64,000 bases of DNA from Chondromyces crocatus (GTDB lineage Bacteria; Myxococcota_A; Polyangia; Polyangiales; Polyangiaceae): positions 1,302,001 to 1,366,000 of the forward strand of contig NZ_CP012159.1 in assembly GCF_001189295.1 (NCBI RefSeq), given 5' to 3'. Numbering within the stretch: the first letter of the stretch is position 1; every line of letters begins with the position of its first letter. A program made the position numbers and the translations under genes. Below the pieces are notes generated by a model. That model did not search any database and was not told the DNA's origin. It saw nothing but the letters and a program-made list of their open reading frames with translations. This document shows, one piece after another, positions 9,971-18,835 of the stretch.

Positions 9971-11221
9971 ATGCGCGCGCCGGGAGCGTGGCTCCTCGCC
10001 GTCTGTACCGTCAGCGTCGTCAGCGCTGCCAGCGTCGGCTGTGATGGCGAGGCACCGCCTGCGGTGTCGGCGGTGGCCACGGCAGAGCGGCTGGCGCGGG
10101 TGGCGTCGGGGGAGGTCGCGGCGGTGCGGACCTCGGCGTCGCTCGCTGCGGGGGCGCCAGTCGTGGTGGGGGAGCCCGGGCCGGCGCACCTGGCGAGCCG
10201 GTGCGGCGACTGCCACGGATCGATCCACGGCGGATGGTCGCGCTCGGGTCACGCGCGGAGCAACCAGGGCGCGCTGTACCTGGCGATGCGCAGCAAGAGC
10301 GAGCCTGTGGCCTGCGATCCTTGTCACGCGCCCTTGCGCAGCATCCTGCCCCCGGGCGACATGCTCGCCGAGGAGGGGGTCACCTGCGACGCCTGCCACA
10401 TGCTGCGGGACGTGGAGCTGGGGCCGACGCGCGCCAAGCTGACGCTCTTGCTCAGCGGGGACAAGCGGTGGGGGACGCTCTGTGACGCGCAGGATCACTA
10501 CTTCCACACGACGGGCTGCTCGCCGCTGTTCAAGGAGTCGAAGCTCTGCGCTGGCTGTCATCAGTGGTCGACGCGTGCGGCGTCGGGAGAGCCGTTGCCG
10601 GTGCTGAAGGAGTACGACGACTGGCTGGCGAGCCCCGCGGCCGCCGCCGGGAAGTCGTGCCAGGGGTGTCACATGCCGGCGGTGCACGGCGAGGTCGCGA
10701 CGGGCTGGACGCGGCGCGCTTCCGTGGGCAGCCATGAGCTGCTCGGGGAGAGTGGAGCGTTGAGGCGGGGTGCGGTGCGGTTGACGATGCAGGTGGAAGA
10801 GAACGGGCAGGCGCTCCGTGCGGAGGTGAGCCTGACCAACACGAACGAGGCGCACGCCGCGCCGACGGGCTTCCCCGGGCGACAGCTCGCGCTCGAGCTG
10901 ACCTTGCTCGACGCCGCGGAGCAGAAGCTGTCCCGCTCGGCGCGGGTGTTCGGGCGGGTGCTGGTGGACGAGGCAGGGCGGGAAGTGCCGTTCTACGCCG
11001 CGCAGGCGCAGGGGTCGGACAACCGGATCGGGCCAGGCCAGACGCGGCGCGAGGTGTTCACCTTCGACCGAGGTGCCGCGGTCTCGGCGCGGGCACGGGT
11101 GGTGTGGCGCGCGATGTCGCCCGCGGTCGCATCGGCGCTCGGGGTCTCTGTGGAGGAGCAGGTGCTCGCGGAGTCGAAGGTGCCGCTGCGGCGCGGACAG
11201 GGGAGCCGCCGCGCGCCATGA
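9971..11221 (+). CDS. Penta-haem c-type cytochrome lipoprotein
   Basis: The 416-residue product carries five CxxCH haem sites, with first Cys near residues 78 (CGDCH), 115 (CDPCH), 139 (CDACH), 193 (CAGCH) and 230 (CQGCH). The N-terminus is hydrophobic and ends in SVGCDG, a plausible lipid-anchored Cys. The spacing resembles cytochrome c554/NrfA-related multihaem proteins. The C-terminal 170 residues form a haem-free beta-rich domain. Its stop codon overlaps the start of the SpoIIE phosphatase gene (ATGA), so a redox protein and a signalling protein are translationally coupled. Likely an electron conduit; its donor and acceptor are not known. Confidence 0.88.
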   Translation: MRAPGAWLLAVCTVSVVSAASVGCDGEAPPAVSAVATAERLARVASGEVAAVRTSASLAAGAPVVVGEPGPAHLASRCGDCHGSIHGGWSRSGHARSNQGALYLAMRSKSEPVACDPCHAPLRSILPPGDMLAEEGVTCDACHMLRDVELGPTRAKLTLLLSGDKRWGTLCDAQDHYFHTTGCSPLFKESKLCAGCHQWSTRAASGEPLPVLKEYDDWLASPAAAAGKSCQGCHMPAVHGEVATGWTRRASVGSHELLGESGALRRGAVRLTMQVEENGQALRAEVSLTNTNEAHAAPTGFPGRQLALELTLLDAAEQKLSRSARVFGRVLVDEAGREVPFYAAQAQGSDNRIGPGQTRREVFTFDRGAAVSARARVVWRAMSPAVASALGVSVEEQVLAESKVPLRRGQGSRRAP

Positions 11222-13038
11222 GGTTCCGTTCGCTGCTGTTGCTCGGCGTGGTGCTGCTGATCGCGGGCTCCCTGGCCGGGACGGTGAGCCTCGTGGCCAT
11301 GGTGCTCAGGGCATCGGCGCACAAGGAGATCGCCGCGGACCTCGCCCGCAGCCGTGACGCCTTCCTGGAGCTGAAGGCGCAGCGGGACGCGCGGCGTCGG
11401 TCCGAGGCGCGGGTGGTCGCGGAGGAGCCGCGGCTCAAGGCGGTGGTGGCGACCGAGGAGGTCTCGCGCGAGACGACGTTCGGGGTGGCGTACGAGCTGC
11501 GCAAGGCGGTGGGGAGCGAGCTGTTCCTGCTCACCGACGGGGAGGGGAGGCTGCTCGCCGACGTGCTCGATCCAGAGGCGGAGGGATTCGACCTGCGGGG
11601 GTTGCCCGGCGTCGCCGAGGCGCTCGCGCGCGGCGAGGCGACGGGGGTGTGGACGCAGGGGGGGCGCGTGTTCGAGGTGGAGGTGCGGCGGCTGTCGTTC
11701 GGGACGACGACGGTGGGCCTCGTGGTGCTCGGTCACCCGCTCGACGATGGTGTGGCCGAGGCGGTGGCGCGGGTGACTGGCTGCGAGGTGGTGGTCGAGC
11801 AAGGCGGGCGCCCTGCCGCCGTGTCGCAGCGGCTCGGTGACGGGGACCGCGGCGCGCTGGGAGCAGCTCTCTCCGAGGTCCCCGCCGAGGGGGGCGACGT
11901 GCCCGCGGCGGTGGTGATCGAGGGGGCACACCACCTTTCGCTGTCGGCGCCCTTGCCCGGCGCTCCGCCCGGCGCGACCTTGCGGTTCGTGGTGCTGCGG
12001 TCGCTCGACCAGGCGCTCGCGCCGGCCGAGAAGATCACCCGGCGGCTTTATGGTTTCGCGCTGCTCTCGCTCGCGGCCGGCGTGTTGCTCGCCGTGCTGC
12101 TCTCCCAGCGGCTCTCCCGGCCGATCGACGCGCTGGTGCAGTTTGCCGGTCGACTCGCCGCCGGCGCGCTGGAGGCGCGGGCCTCGATCTCGGGGCCGCT
12201 GGAGGTGCGGGTGCTCGGCCAGGCCATGAACCGGATGGCCGGCGAGCTGGAGGTGTCGCGGCAGGAGCTGGTGGCCAAGGAGCGGCTGGAGCAAGAGCTG
12301 GAGATCAGCACGCAGATCCAGACGTCGATCCTGCCGCGCTGCTTCGACGTCGACGGGCTCGAGGTGGCCGCGCAGATGATCACCGCCGCCGAGGTCGGCG
12401 GCGACTACATGGACGTGATCCCGGTGCGGGGAGGGACGTGGATCGCGGTGGGGGACGTGGCGGGTCACGGGCTGCGCTCGGGGCTGGTGATGATCATGCT
12501 CCAGAGCGCGGTGTCCGCGCTGGCGCGCGAGCAGCCACTGTCGCCACCGAGCGAGATGCTGCGCGCCGTCAACCGGGTGCTCTACGACAACATCCGCAAC
12601 CGGCTCGGCAACGACGAACACGTGACGCTCACGCTGCTCCGCTACCGGCGCGATGGGCTGTTCACCTTCGCTGGGGCCCACGAGGAGATCCTGGTGTACC
12701 GGGCGGAGACGGGCCGGTGTGAGCTGGTGCCGACGCCAGGGCCCTGGGTCGGCGCGATGGAAGACATCGGCGCCGTGGTCGTGGATTCGCGGGTCCAGCT
12801 CGCGGACGGCGACGTGATGGTGCTCTACACCGACGGGATCACCGAGGCGCGGAACGAGGAGGGGCGGCAGTACGGACTGGAGCCGGTGGCCAAGACCGTG
12901 GAGTCGTTCGGAAAGGAGACCGTGGAGCGGATCCGCGACGAGATCCTGCTCGGGGTGGCGAGCTGGGCGGTGGCGCCCGAGGACGACGTGACCCTGCTGG
13001 TGCTGCGCTACCGGGCGCCTCAGACGAGGCTGGCGTAG
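11218..13038 (+). CDS. Membrane-bound SpoIIE/RsbU-type PP2C phosphatase with HAMP
   Basis: The ATG at 11218 overlaps the cytochrome stop by 4 nt. The 606 residues read as TM helix (6-27), extracytoplasmic sensor (28-275), second TM helix (277-297), HAMP (298-350), and a PP2C SpoIIE domain from about 360. Metal-binding acidic motifs are present (GGDYMDV, GDVAGHG, YTDGITE, EDDVTL). RsbU/SpoIIE phosphatases dephosphorylate a STAS anti-anti-sigma protein and so release a sigma factor or other target. The two next genes encode the matching RsbW-like ATPase and STAS protein. The sensor faces the compartment holding the co-encoded redox proteins, so it could report respiration or redox state; that part is inference. 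Confidence 0.92.
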   Translation: MRFRSLLLLGVVLLIAGSLAGTVSLVAMVLRASAHKEIAADLARSRDAFLELKAQRDARRRSEARVVAEEPRLKAVVATEEVSRETTFGVAYELRKAVGSELFLLTDGEGRLLADVLDPEAEGFDLRGLPGVAEALARGEATGVWTQGGRVFEVEVRRLSFGTTTVGLVVLGHPLDDGVAEAVARVTGCEVVVEQGGRPAAVSQRLGDGDRGALGAALSEVPAEGGDVPAAVVIEGAHHLSLSAPLPGAPPGATLRFVVLRSLDQALAPAEKITRRLYGFALLSLAAGVLLAVLLSQRLSRPIDALVQFAGRLAAGALEARASISGPLEVRVLGQAMNRMAGELEVSRQELVAKERLEQELEISTQIQTSILPRCFDVDGLEVAAQMITAAEVGGDYMDVIPVRGGTWIAVGDVAGHGLRSGLVMIMLQSAVSALAREQPLSPPSEMLRAVNRVLYDNIRNRLGNDEHVTLTLLRYRRDGLFTFAGAHEEILVYRAETGRCELVPTPGPWVGAMEDIGAVVVDSRVQLADGDVMVLYTDGITEARNEEGRQYGLEPVAKTVESFGKETVERIRDEILLGVASWAVAPEDDVTLLVLRYRAPQTRLA

Positions 13039-13118
13039 CGGTGCTGACGCAAGGACGTGCTTCGCCCTTTTCGCCCCGAGCGCGCGGGGGTACGAAGGAT
13101 CCCTCGCTGGGGGGCTCC

Positions 13119-13604
13119 GTGACGACAGCGTTCGAGCTTCAGTTTCGACCGAGTGCGGCGCTCATCCAGGTGGTCCGGCGGTTCGTGTCCGATTTCTACG
13201 TGGGCGTGCTGGACGATCCGGACGCGGTGGCCCGGGTGGCCCTGGCGACGCACGAGCTGCTCGAGAACGCCGTGAAGTACTCGATGGACGGCACGACGGA
13301 GCTGTCGATCGACGTGGAGCCGGGACCGGAGGGGACGCGGGAGATCGCGATCCGGTTGCGCAACCGCGCAGCCACCTGTGACATCGAGGCGCTGAGGGGA
13401 TTGTTCGAGGAGATGGAGCGGTTCCCGGATCCCTGTGCGCAGTACCAGGTGGCGATGGAGCGCGGTGCACGGCGCCGCACGGGCTCGGGGCTGGGGATCG
13501 TGCGGGTCCGGGCCGAAGGGGAGATGCGTATGCGCTGCAGCGTCGAGGGAGACCGGGTGCTCATCGAAGCGCGGACCCAGGTGGGGCCGAGGGGGCAGGC
13601 GTGA
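13119..13604 (+). CDS. RsbW-like ATP-binding anti-sigma/regulatory kinase
   Basis: This is a small GHKL ATPase of the HATPase_c_2 (RsbW/SpoIIAB) class, with N-box HELLENAVKY and a C-terminal GSGLGIVRV. It lacks any His-phosphotransfer domain, as expected for a Ser kinase acting on STAS partners. I prefer the GTG at 13119, preceded by GGGG, because the domain begins a few residues later. An in-frame GTG at 13041, only 2 nt after the phosphatase stop, would add 26 low-complexity residues. The gene overlaps the STAS gene by 4 nt (GTGA), so the pair should be made in balanced amounts. Its regulated target is not adjacent. Confidence 0.85.
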   Translation: MTTAFELQFRPSAALIQVVRRFVSDFYVGVLDDPDAVARVALATHELLENAVKYSMDGTTELSIDVEPGPEGTREIAIRLRNRAATCDIEALRGLFEEMERFPDPCAQYQVAMERGARRRTGSGLGIVRVRAEGEMRMRCSVEGDRVLIEARTQVGPRGQA

Positions 13605-13981
13605 GCGCGCTGGAGCTGCCCGCGCTGGAGGTGCCCGATCTGAGCGTGGAGGCGACATGCCACGGGGAGGTGGTGGAGCTGCGGCTCTCCGGGACGGCCG
13701 ACATGCGGGTGAGCGAAGCCCTCGAGCGGGTGCTCTCCCGTGTGCACGAGGAGGCCCAGCGCTCCGAGGTGAAGCAGGTGCGGGTCGATCTGCGGGCGCT
13801 GGAGTTCATGAACTCGTCGTGCCTCAAATCCTTCGTGACCTGGATCGGCAATGCGCGTGATGTGTCCGAAAAGCATCGGTATTCCATCCACTTCATCTCC
13901 CGCTCGGAGATCCTCTGGCAGCGCCGAAGCTTGCACGCGCTGCGCTGCTTCGCGGTGGATCTGATCTCCGTGGAGTGCTGA
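13601..13981 (+). CDS. STAS-like anti-sigma factor antagonist
   Basis: The 126-residue protein has the alternating strand/helix pattern of SpoIIAA/RsbV: strands GEVVELRLSG and VRVDLRALEF, followed by the helix-capping FMNSSCLKSF. The Ser pair there occupies the usual phosphorylation position. It would be phosphorylated by the overlapping RsbW-like kinase and dephosphorylated by the upstream membrane phosphatase. The GTG start overlaps the previous stop. The next gene (M16-like) begins 34 nt later on the same strand, so transcription may continue. Confidence 0.8.
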   Translation: MSALELPALEVPDLSVEATCHGEVVELRLSGTADMRVSEALERVLSRVHEEAQRSEVKQVRVDLRALEFMNSSCLKSFVTWIGNARDVSEKHRYSIHFISRSEILWQRRSLHALRCFAVDLISVEC

Positions 13982-14015
13982 ACTCCGCGGCCTGCCGAGC
14001 GGGCGAGAGCGCGCG

Positions 14016-15539
14016 ATGCTCGGTGAGCGCCGGCGGAGGGCGACGCTACGCCCGGCGGCGGCGTCATGCTATCGAGCGCGGGTGAGGGTCTGGCGTCCTC
14101 GATCCACGGGGTTCCGGGTGCTCGGCGCCGCGATGGTGTCGTTCGGGCTGGTTGTCGGGGCGCGGGTCGCGGTGGCGCAAGCTCCCGCAGCGGACGTCGA
14201 CGAGGGGAGAGAGCGCGCGCGTCAGGGGGCAGGGGGGCCGGCGTGGAAGCTGCCGGCGCTGCGTGAGCGGCTCGACAACGGTCTGCGGGTGGTGATGAGC
14301 GTCGACCATGGCGCGCCCACCGTGGCCGTGGTGGTCACCTACGGCGCGGGAGCGGCCGACGAGCCCTTGGGCCGTGGCGGGGTGGCGCGGCTCGTCGAGG
14401 GGTTGATGGCGGAGGGGAGCCCGGCGCTCTCGGCCGGTGGGCGCGGGCGGCTCGTCGCAGCCCGTGGGGGGCGCACCTCGACGCTCCGCTCGCCGGATCT
14501 CACGGCCCATGGGGTGGAGCTGCCTTCGGGAGAGCTGGGGTTCGCGCTCTGGCTGGAGGCCGAGCGGATGCGCGCGATCGAGGTCGATGAAAACGCCCTC
14601 GCGCGCGAGCGGCGCACGGCGCTGGCGGAGGTTCTGGCCCCCGGTGGGTTCGGTGGCCGGGGTGGTCGCGATGGCGAGGAAGCGCTCGCGTCGGCCCTCG
14701 ATGCGCTGGTGTTCCAGGGGCACTGGCCCTACGCGCACGGGAGGCAGGGGACGGCCGAGGCGCTGGGGCGGGTCGAGGTGGGGTGGGCGAAGGAGCAGCT
14801 CGCGCTGTACGGCCCGGAGCGGGCGGTGCTGAGCGTGGTGGGGGATTTCGAGCCTGCGAAGGCGATGGACCTGGTGCGCCGCTATTTCGGCGCGATCGCT
14901 GCGAGGGGGAATGCGGCGGGCGAGCTCCCTCCGAGGAAAGAGGCGCTCGCGGCGCAAGAGGGGCCTCGCCGTGGGGGGCTCCACGGGCGCGGGGTGGGGA
15001 CCCCCGGGGTCGTCTTCGGCTGGGCCACGCCGTCGGCGCAGCACGCGGATGGCCTCGTGCTGGAGGTGACGGCGGCAGTGCTGGGGGGGGGGGAAGGCTC
15101 GCGGCTGCACCGGCTGCTCGTGGTCGAGCGCGGGGTGGCGCTCGAGGTGCGCGCGGACGTGGCGCGGCGTCGCGGGCCAGGGTTGTTCTCGCTGCGGGTA
15201 CGGCTGTCGGGAAAGGCGAAGCCTGGCGACGTGGAGAAGCTCGTCGAGGGAGAGATCGCGTCGCTCGCGGCGCGAGGGCCTTCGGAGGTGGAGCTGACGC
15301 GGGCGCGGGCGTGGGCTGCGGGGTCGCGCCTGGTGGGGATGCAGTCGAGCGGTGCGCGCGCGATGCGCCTCGGGGAAGCGGAGCAGCTCCTCGGGGACGC
15401 GGCGTTGCTCGAAGGCGAGCCCGCGCGCCTCCAGGCGGTGCGAGGGGACGAGGTGCAACGCGTCACGCGTGAGCACCTGGGGGCCTCGCGCCGGAGTGGG
15501 CTCGAGGTGCGGTCGGTGGCCGGGGAGGAGGGCCCGTGA
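14016..15539 (+). CDS. M16-family peptidase-like protein lacking HxxEH
   Basis: The 507-residue exported protein has the M16 (pitrilysin/insulinase) fold. Recognisable family segments are LDNGLRVVMS, GFALWLEAERM, and the second-half pattern VFGWATPSAQHADG. The zinc site, normally HxxEH after GxA, reads RLVEG, so both His ligands are missing although the Glu is kept. It therefore should not hydrolyse peptides by itself. In two-subunit M16B systems one subunit is inactive like this and the other carries the site. A signal peptide near residues 32-55 (ending VAVAQA) points to the periplasm. It is followed at once by a second M16-like gene sharing a GTGATG junction. Confidence 0.85.
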   Translation: MLGERRRRATLRPAAASCYRARVRVWRPRSTGFRVLGAAMVSFGLVVGARVAVAQAPAADVDEGRERARQGAGGPAWKLPALRERLDNGLRVVMSVDHGAPTVAVVVTYGAGAADEPLGRGGVARLVEGLMAEGSPALSAGGRGRLVAARGGRTSTLRSPDLTAHGVELPSGELGFALWLEAERMRAIEVDENALARERRTALAEVLAPGGFGGRGGRDGEEALASALDALVFQGHWPYAHGRQGTAEALGRVEVGWAKEQLALYGPERAVLSVVGDFEPAKAMDLVRRYFGAIAARGNAAGELPPRKEALAAQEGPRRGGLHGRGVGTPGVVFGWATPSAQHADGLVLEVTAAVLGGGEGSRLHRLLVVERGVALEVRADVARRRGPGLFSLRVRLSGKAKPGDVEKLVEGEIASLAARGPSEVELTRARAWAAGSRLVGMQSSGARAMRLGEAEQLLGDAALLEGEPARLQAVRGDEVQRVTREHLGASRRSGLEVRSVAGEEGP

Positions 15540-17179
15540 TGCGTGGCTCGTGGGCCGCTGGCTTCTGGCTCGGCGTGGGCGCTGGGCTGCTGGGTGGGGT
15601 GGGATGCGGGGCGACGAGCGAGGTGTCGCGGCGTGCGGTGCCGCCTGCCGGGCCCGCCGTGGAGCCGCTGCGGGGCCCGGTGATCGAGCCGACGCAGGTG
15701 CGTGAGCCGCCGCCTCCCCGCGCGGTTTCGCGGCCGTTCCGGTTTCCCGTGCCCACGTGGATCGAGCTCGCGAGCGGCCTCCGCGTGGCGACGGTGGTCC
15801 AGCGGAGCGTGCCGGTCGCAGAGGTGCGGGTGGTGATCCCGGTAGGGATGGCCGCGGACGAAGAGCGACCCGGGGTCGCGTGGCTCACGGGGGAGCTGCT
15901 TCGCACGGGCGGGGCCGGCGCGCTCGGTGGGAGCGAGCTGCTGGCGCAGATGGAGGTGCTCGGCGCCACGTTCACGGTGGAGACCAGCCTGGATGCGACG
16001 GTGCTCCGAGTCAGCGCGCCGCGCGAGCAGCTCGCCCCGGCACTGGGCCTCCTGGGCCAGGTGGTGCTGCGTCCGCGCTTCAGCGCAGGGGCGCTCGACG
16101 TGGTGAAGCGGCGGAAGATGGCCGAGCTCACGCAGCTCGCCCAAAACGACGGCCCGTGGGCCGGGCTGACGACGCTGCACCGTGAGCTGTACCTGCTGCC
16201 GATGGAGCGCCACCCCTATTCGTCGTGGTCGCCGACGCCCGAGGAGCTGGGCCGGATCACGGCGGCCGACTGCCGGGCGTTCCACGCGCGGCAGCTCGCA
16301 CCAGCGGGGATGATGGTGATGGTGGCCGGGGACGTGACGCCGAGCGCCGTGCGCGCGGCTGCCGAGAAGGCTTTCCAGGGCGACACGCGGAAGCGTCACC
16401 TCCTTGCCGCGCCGCCGCTGACCGATCCTGTACCGCCCGAGTCCACGAAGATCACGCTGGTCGATCGGCCGGGCGCGCTGGAGAGCGAGATCTACCTGGG
16501 GTTCGTCGGGCCTTCGCGCGGAGAGCGGGACTGGCTCCCTTTCTCGATCGCCGGACAGATCCTCGGGGGGCCTGCAGGGCGACTCGGCTCGTCGCCCTCC
16601 GCCGGAGAGGTCAGCGCTCACGGAGCGTCGGGGGCGCCGGAGGCGGAGGTGCAGGGGGCCCTCGTCGCCCTGTCGGCCTCGTCGCTTGCGGTGGTGCAAG
16701 GGCCGACGCCGCTCGTGGTGCACGCGACCACGGCCACGGGCAAGACGGGGCGCGTGGTGCAGGCGCTCCTGGGCGAAGCGGAGCGCCTCGCCAGCGCCGC
16801 TCCAGCCGTCGAGGAGGTGGAGGCGGCGATCGGGTGGCACGGGGCCGCGCTTGCGGTGATGCTGGAGACGCCGGCTGCGCTCGTCGACGAGCTGGTGCGT
16901 CTGCGCCTGTCCGGGTTGCCGGACAACCATCACGAGCTGGCCCGGAGGGAGTCGCAGGACATGCCTGCGGTGCTCGTCGGAAAGGTGGCGAGCACGTACG
17001 TGCGCCCGGCGCATGGGGTGCTCGTGGTCGTGGGGGACGCGGCGAAGGTAGGCCTTCCCCTGAGCCGTTTCGGGCAGGTGAAGGTGATCGATCCCACCCG
17101 TAATTTCGAGCGGCTGCGCACGCTGCCCATGAAGACGGAGGCCCCTCTTGAGCACCCCGAGCGTGCCTCGGGCTCCTGA
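15536..17179 (+). CDS. Second M16-family-like lipoprotein, also lacking HxxEH
   Basis: The 547-residue product starts at the GTG overlapping the previous stop (an ATG follows immediately). A signal ends in GVGCGA, likely a lipid anchor. The M16 fold is seen in LASGLRVATVVQRSVPVAEVRV and the long helix LAPALGLLGQVVLRP. The motif position reads VAWLTGEL, without His, so it too lacks zinc ligands. The partner gene upstream is similarly degenerate. The pair may act as a binding or scaffolding complex in the periplasm instead of a protease. The alpha/beta hydrolase gene begins inside its 3' end, overlapping by 32 nt. Confidence 0.83.
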   Translation: MMRGSWAAGFWLGVGAGLLGGVGCGATSEVSRRAVPPAGPAVEPLRGPVIEPTQVREPPPPRAVSRPFRFPVPTWIELASGLRVATVVQRSVPVAEVRVVIPVGMAADEERPGVAWLTGELLRTGGAGALGGSELLAQMEVLGATFTVETSLDATVLRVSAPREQLAPALGLLGQVVLRPRFSAGALDVVKRRKMAELTQLAQNDGPWAGLTTLHRELYLLPMERHPYSSWSPTPEELGRITAADCRAFHARQLAPAGMMVMVAGDVTPSAVRAAAEKAFQGDTRKRHLLAAPPLTDPVPPESTKITLVDRPGALESEIYLGFVGPSRGERDWLPFSIAGQILGGPAGRLGSSPSAGEVSAHGASGAPEAEVQGALVALSASSLAVVQGPTPLVVHATTATGKTGRVVQALLGEAERLASAAPAVEEVEAAIGWHGAALAVMLETPAALVDELVRLRLSGLPDNHHELARRESQDMPAVLVGKVASTYVRPAHGVLVVVGDAAKVGLPLSRFGQVKVIDPTRNFERLRTLPMKTEAPLEHPERASGS

Positions 17180-18302
17180 CGTGTCGTGCCGAGGTCGGGC
17201 GCGATGGCTGGTCGCGGCGGCGTTGTCGCTCGCCGCGGTGCTCTGTGGCGCGGGGGGTCTCGTGGCTCTCGCTGGCGACGGGGCGAATGCTGGCGCTGGC
17301 GCTGGCGCTGGCGACGGGGCGGGGGTGGATGGGAAGGATGCGCGAGGGGCCTCGCCCGCGAACGGCGGGGAGCGCGCTGAGGGAGCCACGCCGGTCCAGG
17401 AGGTGGGAGCGTCGAGCGCTCGTCCCCTCGGGACGCCGCCGCGGCCTGCCGAGGTGGCGCCGCCGCCGTCCTCCCGTCGTCCCTGGGCTGCGGGTCGGCG
17501 GCCGGCTGCGCCGCCTCCGCTCGAAGGGAAGACGTACGACTTCGCCCTGGATGCGAAGGTCGCGGGGGGAGCCGAGAAGAGCTGGCTGGGGCGGGCGTTC
17601 GTGCATCCGCGCGCGGCCGAGGAGCCGCGTCCGATGCCGCTGCTGGTCTTCTTGCACGGGATCAACGGTGAGCTCATTCGCTACCGCTGGATGGGAGGCG
17701 GTCAGGAGGGGGATGTGCGTCGAATCGCCTCGGAGCTCATGGACGCCGGGAGCGCCCCTCCGATGCTGGTCGCGGCGCCGAGCGCGGTGATCCCGGCCGC
17801 CACGGCCGTCGCGCGGACGAGCTGGCCTCAGTTCGACCTGGCGCGCTTCGTTGATCTCACGGTCGAGCGCCTCGCCGGGATCGCGACGGTGGACCGGTCC
17901 CGGATCGTGGTCGTGGGGCACTCCGGGGGAGGCTGTAACGCGACCGGTGGGATCGTGTCGGCGGTGCACGGCGCGATGCCGGTGCATGCGGCGCTGGTCG
18001 TCGATGTCTGCATGGACGCCGACGTCGCGGCGCGCCTGGGTCGTGTTCGCGACACGACCCATGTGGTGGTGTCGTGGCAGACGCTGAGCTGGGCGAAGCG
18101 CCCGTTCCGTGACTTCGAGCGGGTGTTCCGGCGCGAGGTGGCGCAGTCGCCAGCCGCACCAGGGGTCCTGCGGGAGCTGGAGCACCTGCGCCCCCTGGAG
18201 CCGATGCCCCACGACGCGATGGTCCCGCTGGTGTTGCGTCGGTGGCTGCCCGCGCTGCTGGGTCCAGACGCGCTGCCCGATGTGCCGTGTGTCTCCCCCT
18301 GA
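17148..18302 (+). CDS. Secreted alpha/beta-hydrolase (esterase-like)
   Basis: I chose the TTG at 17148 because a GGAGG lies 6 nt upstream and the hydrophobic signal (residues 19-42) follows. A long Ala/Gly/Pro-rich linker leads to an alpha/beta-hydrolase domain from about residue 125. The oxyanion region is FLHGING, the nucleophile elbow GHSGGG (Ser near residue 265), and a likely late catalytic His lies in MPHDAMV. The substrate is unknown; similar domains are feruloyl/acetyl esterase-like. It is the last gene of the plus-strand run and overlaps the second M16-like gene. Confidence 0.82.
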   Translation: MSTPSVPRAPDVSCRGRARWLVAAALSLAAVLCGAGGLVALAGDGANAGAGAGAGDGAGVDGKDARGASPANGGERAEGATPVQEVGASSARPLGTPPRPAEVAPPPSSRRPWAAGRRPAAPPPLEGKTYDFALDAKVAGGAEKSWLGRAFVHPRAAEEPRPMPLLVFLHGINGELIRYRWMGGGQEGDVRRIASELMDAGSAPPMLVAAPSAVIPAATAVARTSWPQFDLARFVDLTVERLAGIATVDRSRIVVVGHSGGGCNATGGIVSAVHGAMPVHAALVVDVCMDADVAARLGRVRDTTHVVVSWQTLSWAKRPFRDFERVFRREVAQSPAAPGVLRELEHLRPLEPMPHDAMVPLVLRRWLPALLGPDALPDVPCVSP

Positions 18303-18395
18303 GGCGCCACCACGACAGAAGGCATGCCGACGAGCCGACCATCGACGCGGAGATGGCGTCTCGACGGATCGGCCGCCGCCGCACGTGCGGAGGAC

Positions 18396-18415
18396 AAAAA
18401 ACGAGCGCCCGCTCG
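18396..18415 (-). terminator. Intrinsic terminator on the minus strand
   Basis: Reading leftward, CGAGCGGGCGCTCG (18402-18415) is a perfect hairpin, followed directly by six T (18396-18401). It lies about 420 nt beyond the stop of the Ser/Thr kinase gene and is the natural end of the minus-strand operon that starts near 30740. Confidence 0.5.
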
Positions 18416-18604
18416 ACGGTGGGGGGGGAGAACCGTCCGCAGGCGCTCTGTCCGGGGAGCAATGCGGGTTCCGTACCAGACGCGCAGACGACAGGAATCG
18501 TGCAGTTACGATGGTCTCCGTTCCAGCAGTTTCAGATGTGAAATCGCAGCTTTGCGACGCTGTGGTGCGAGAATCGTTACGCGGTCTGGTTCCGCGTGCG
18601 CTGA

Positions 18605-18668
18605 CCTCGGCGAGGAGCGCGCTCCGCGAAAAGCGCCCTCGGCGAGGAGCGCGCTCCGCGAAAAGCGC
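18605..18668. repeat. Two 32-bp tandem repeats in the 18303-18835 gap
   Basis: A 32-bp unit starting CCTCGGCGAGGAGCGCGCTC is present at 18605-18636 and again at 18637-18668; the second copy is followed by a further partial match. Each unit contains the self-complementary GAGCGCGCTC, so it can form a small hairpin. The 533-base stretch between the convergent hydrolase and kinase genes shows no gene; it also holds the terminator at 18396-18415. Confidence 0.7.
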
Positions 18669-18835
18669 CCTCCGTGAGGCGAAATGTGACCTCGACGAGG
18701 CGCTGGGTGCGCTTCTCACGGGCGGTGCGCTTCAGGGGATGGGACGACTCGAGGCAACGGCGCGCTTCGAGGGGCGGCATCCTCGTCTTCGCGCGCGGCG
18801 TCCGTCTCATTTCGGCAGGTGACGCCGTTCTCGTG

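Noticed and set aside
14882-17677. 931-residue minus-strand frame
   Set aside because: Antisense to the M16 pair and the hydrolase; Arg/Ser/Pro-rich without motifs.
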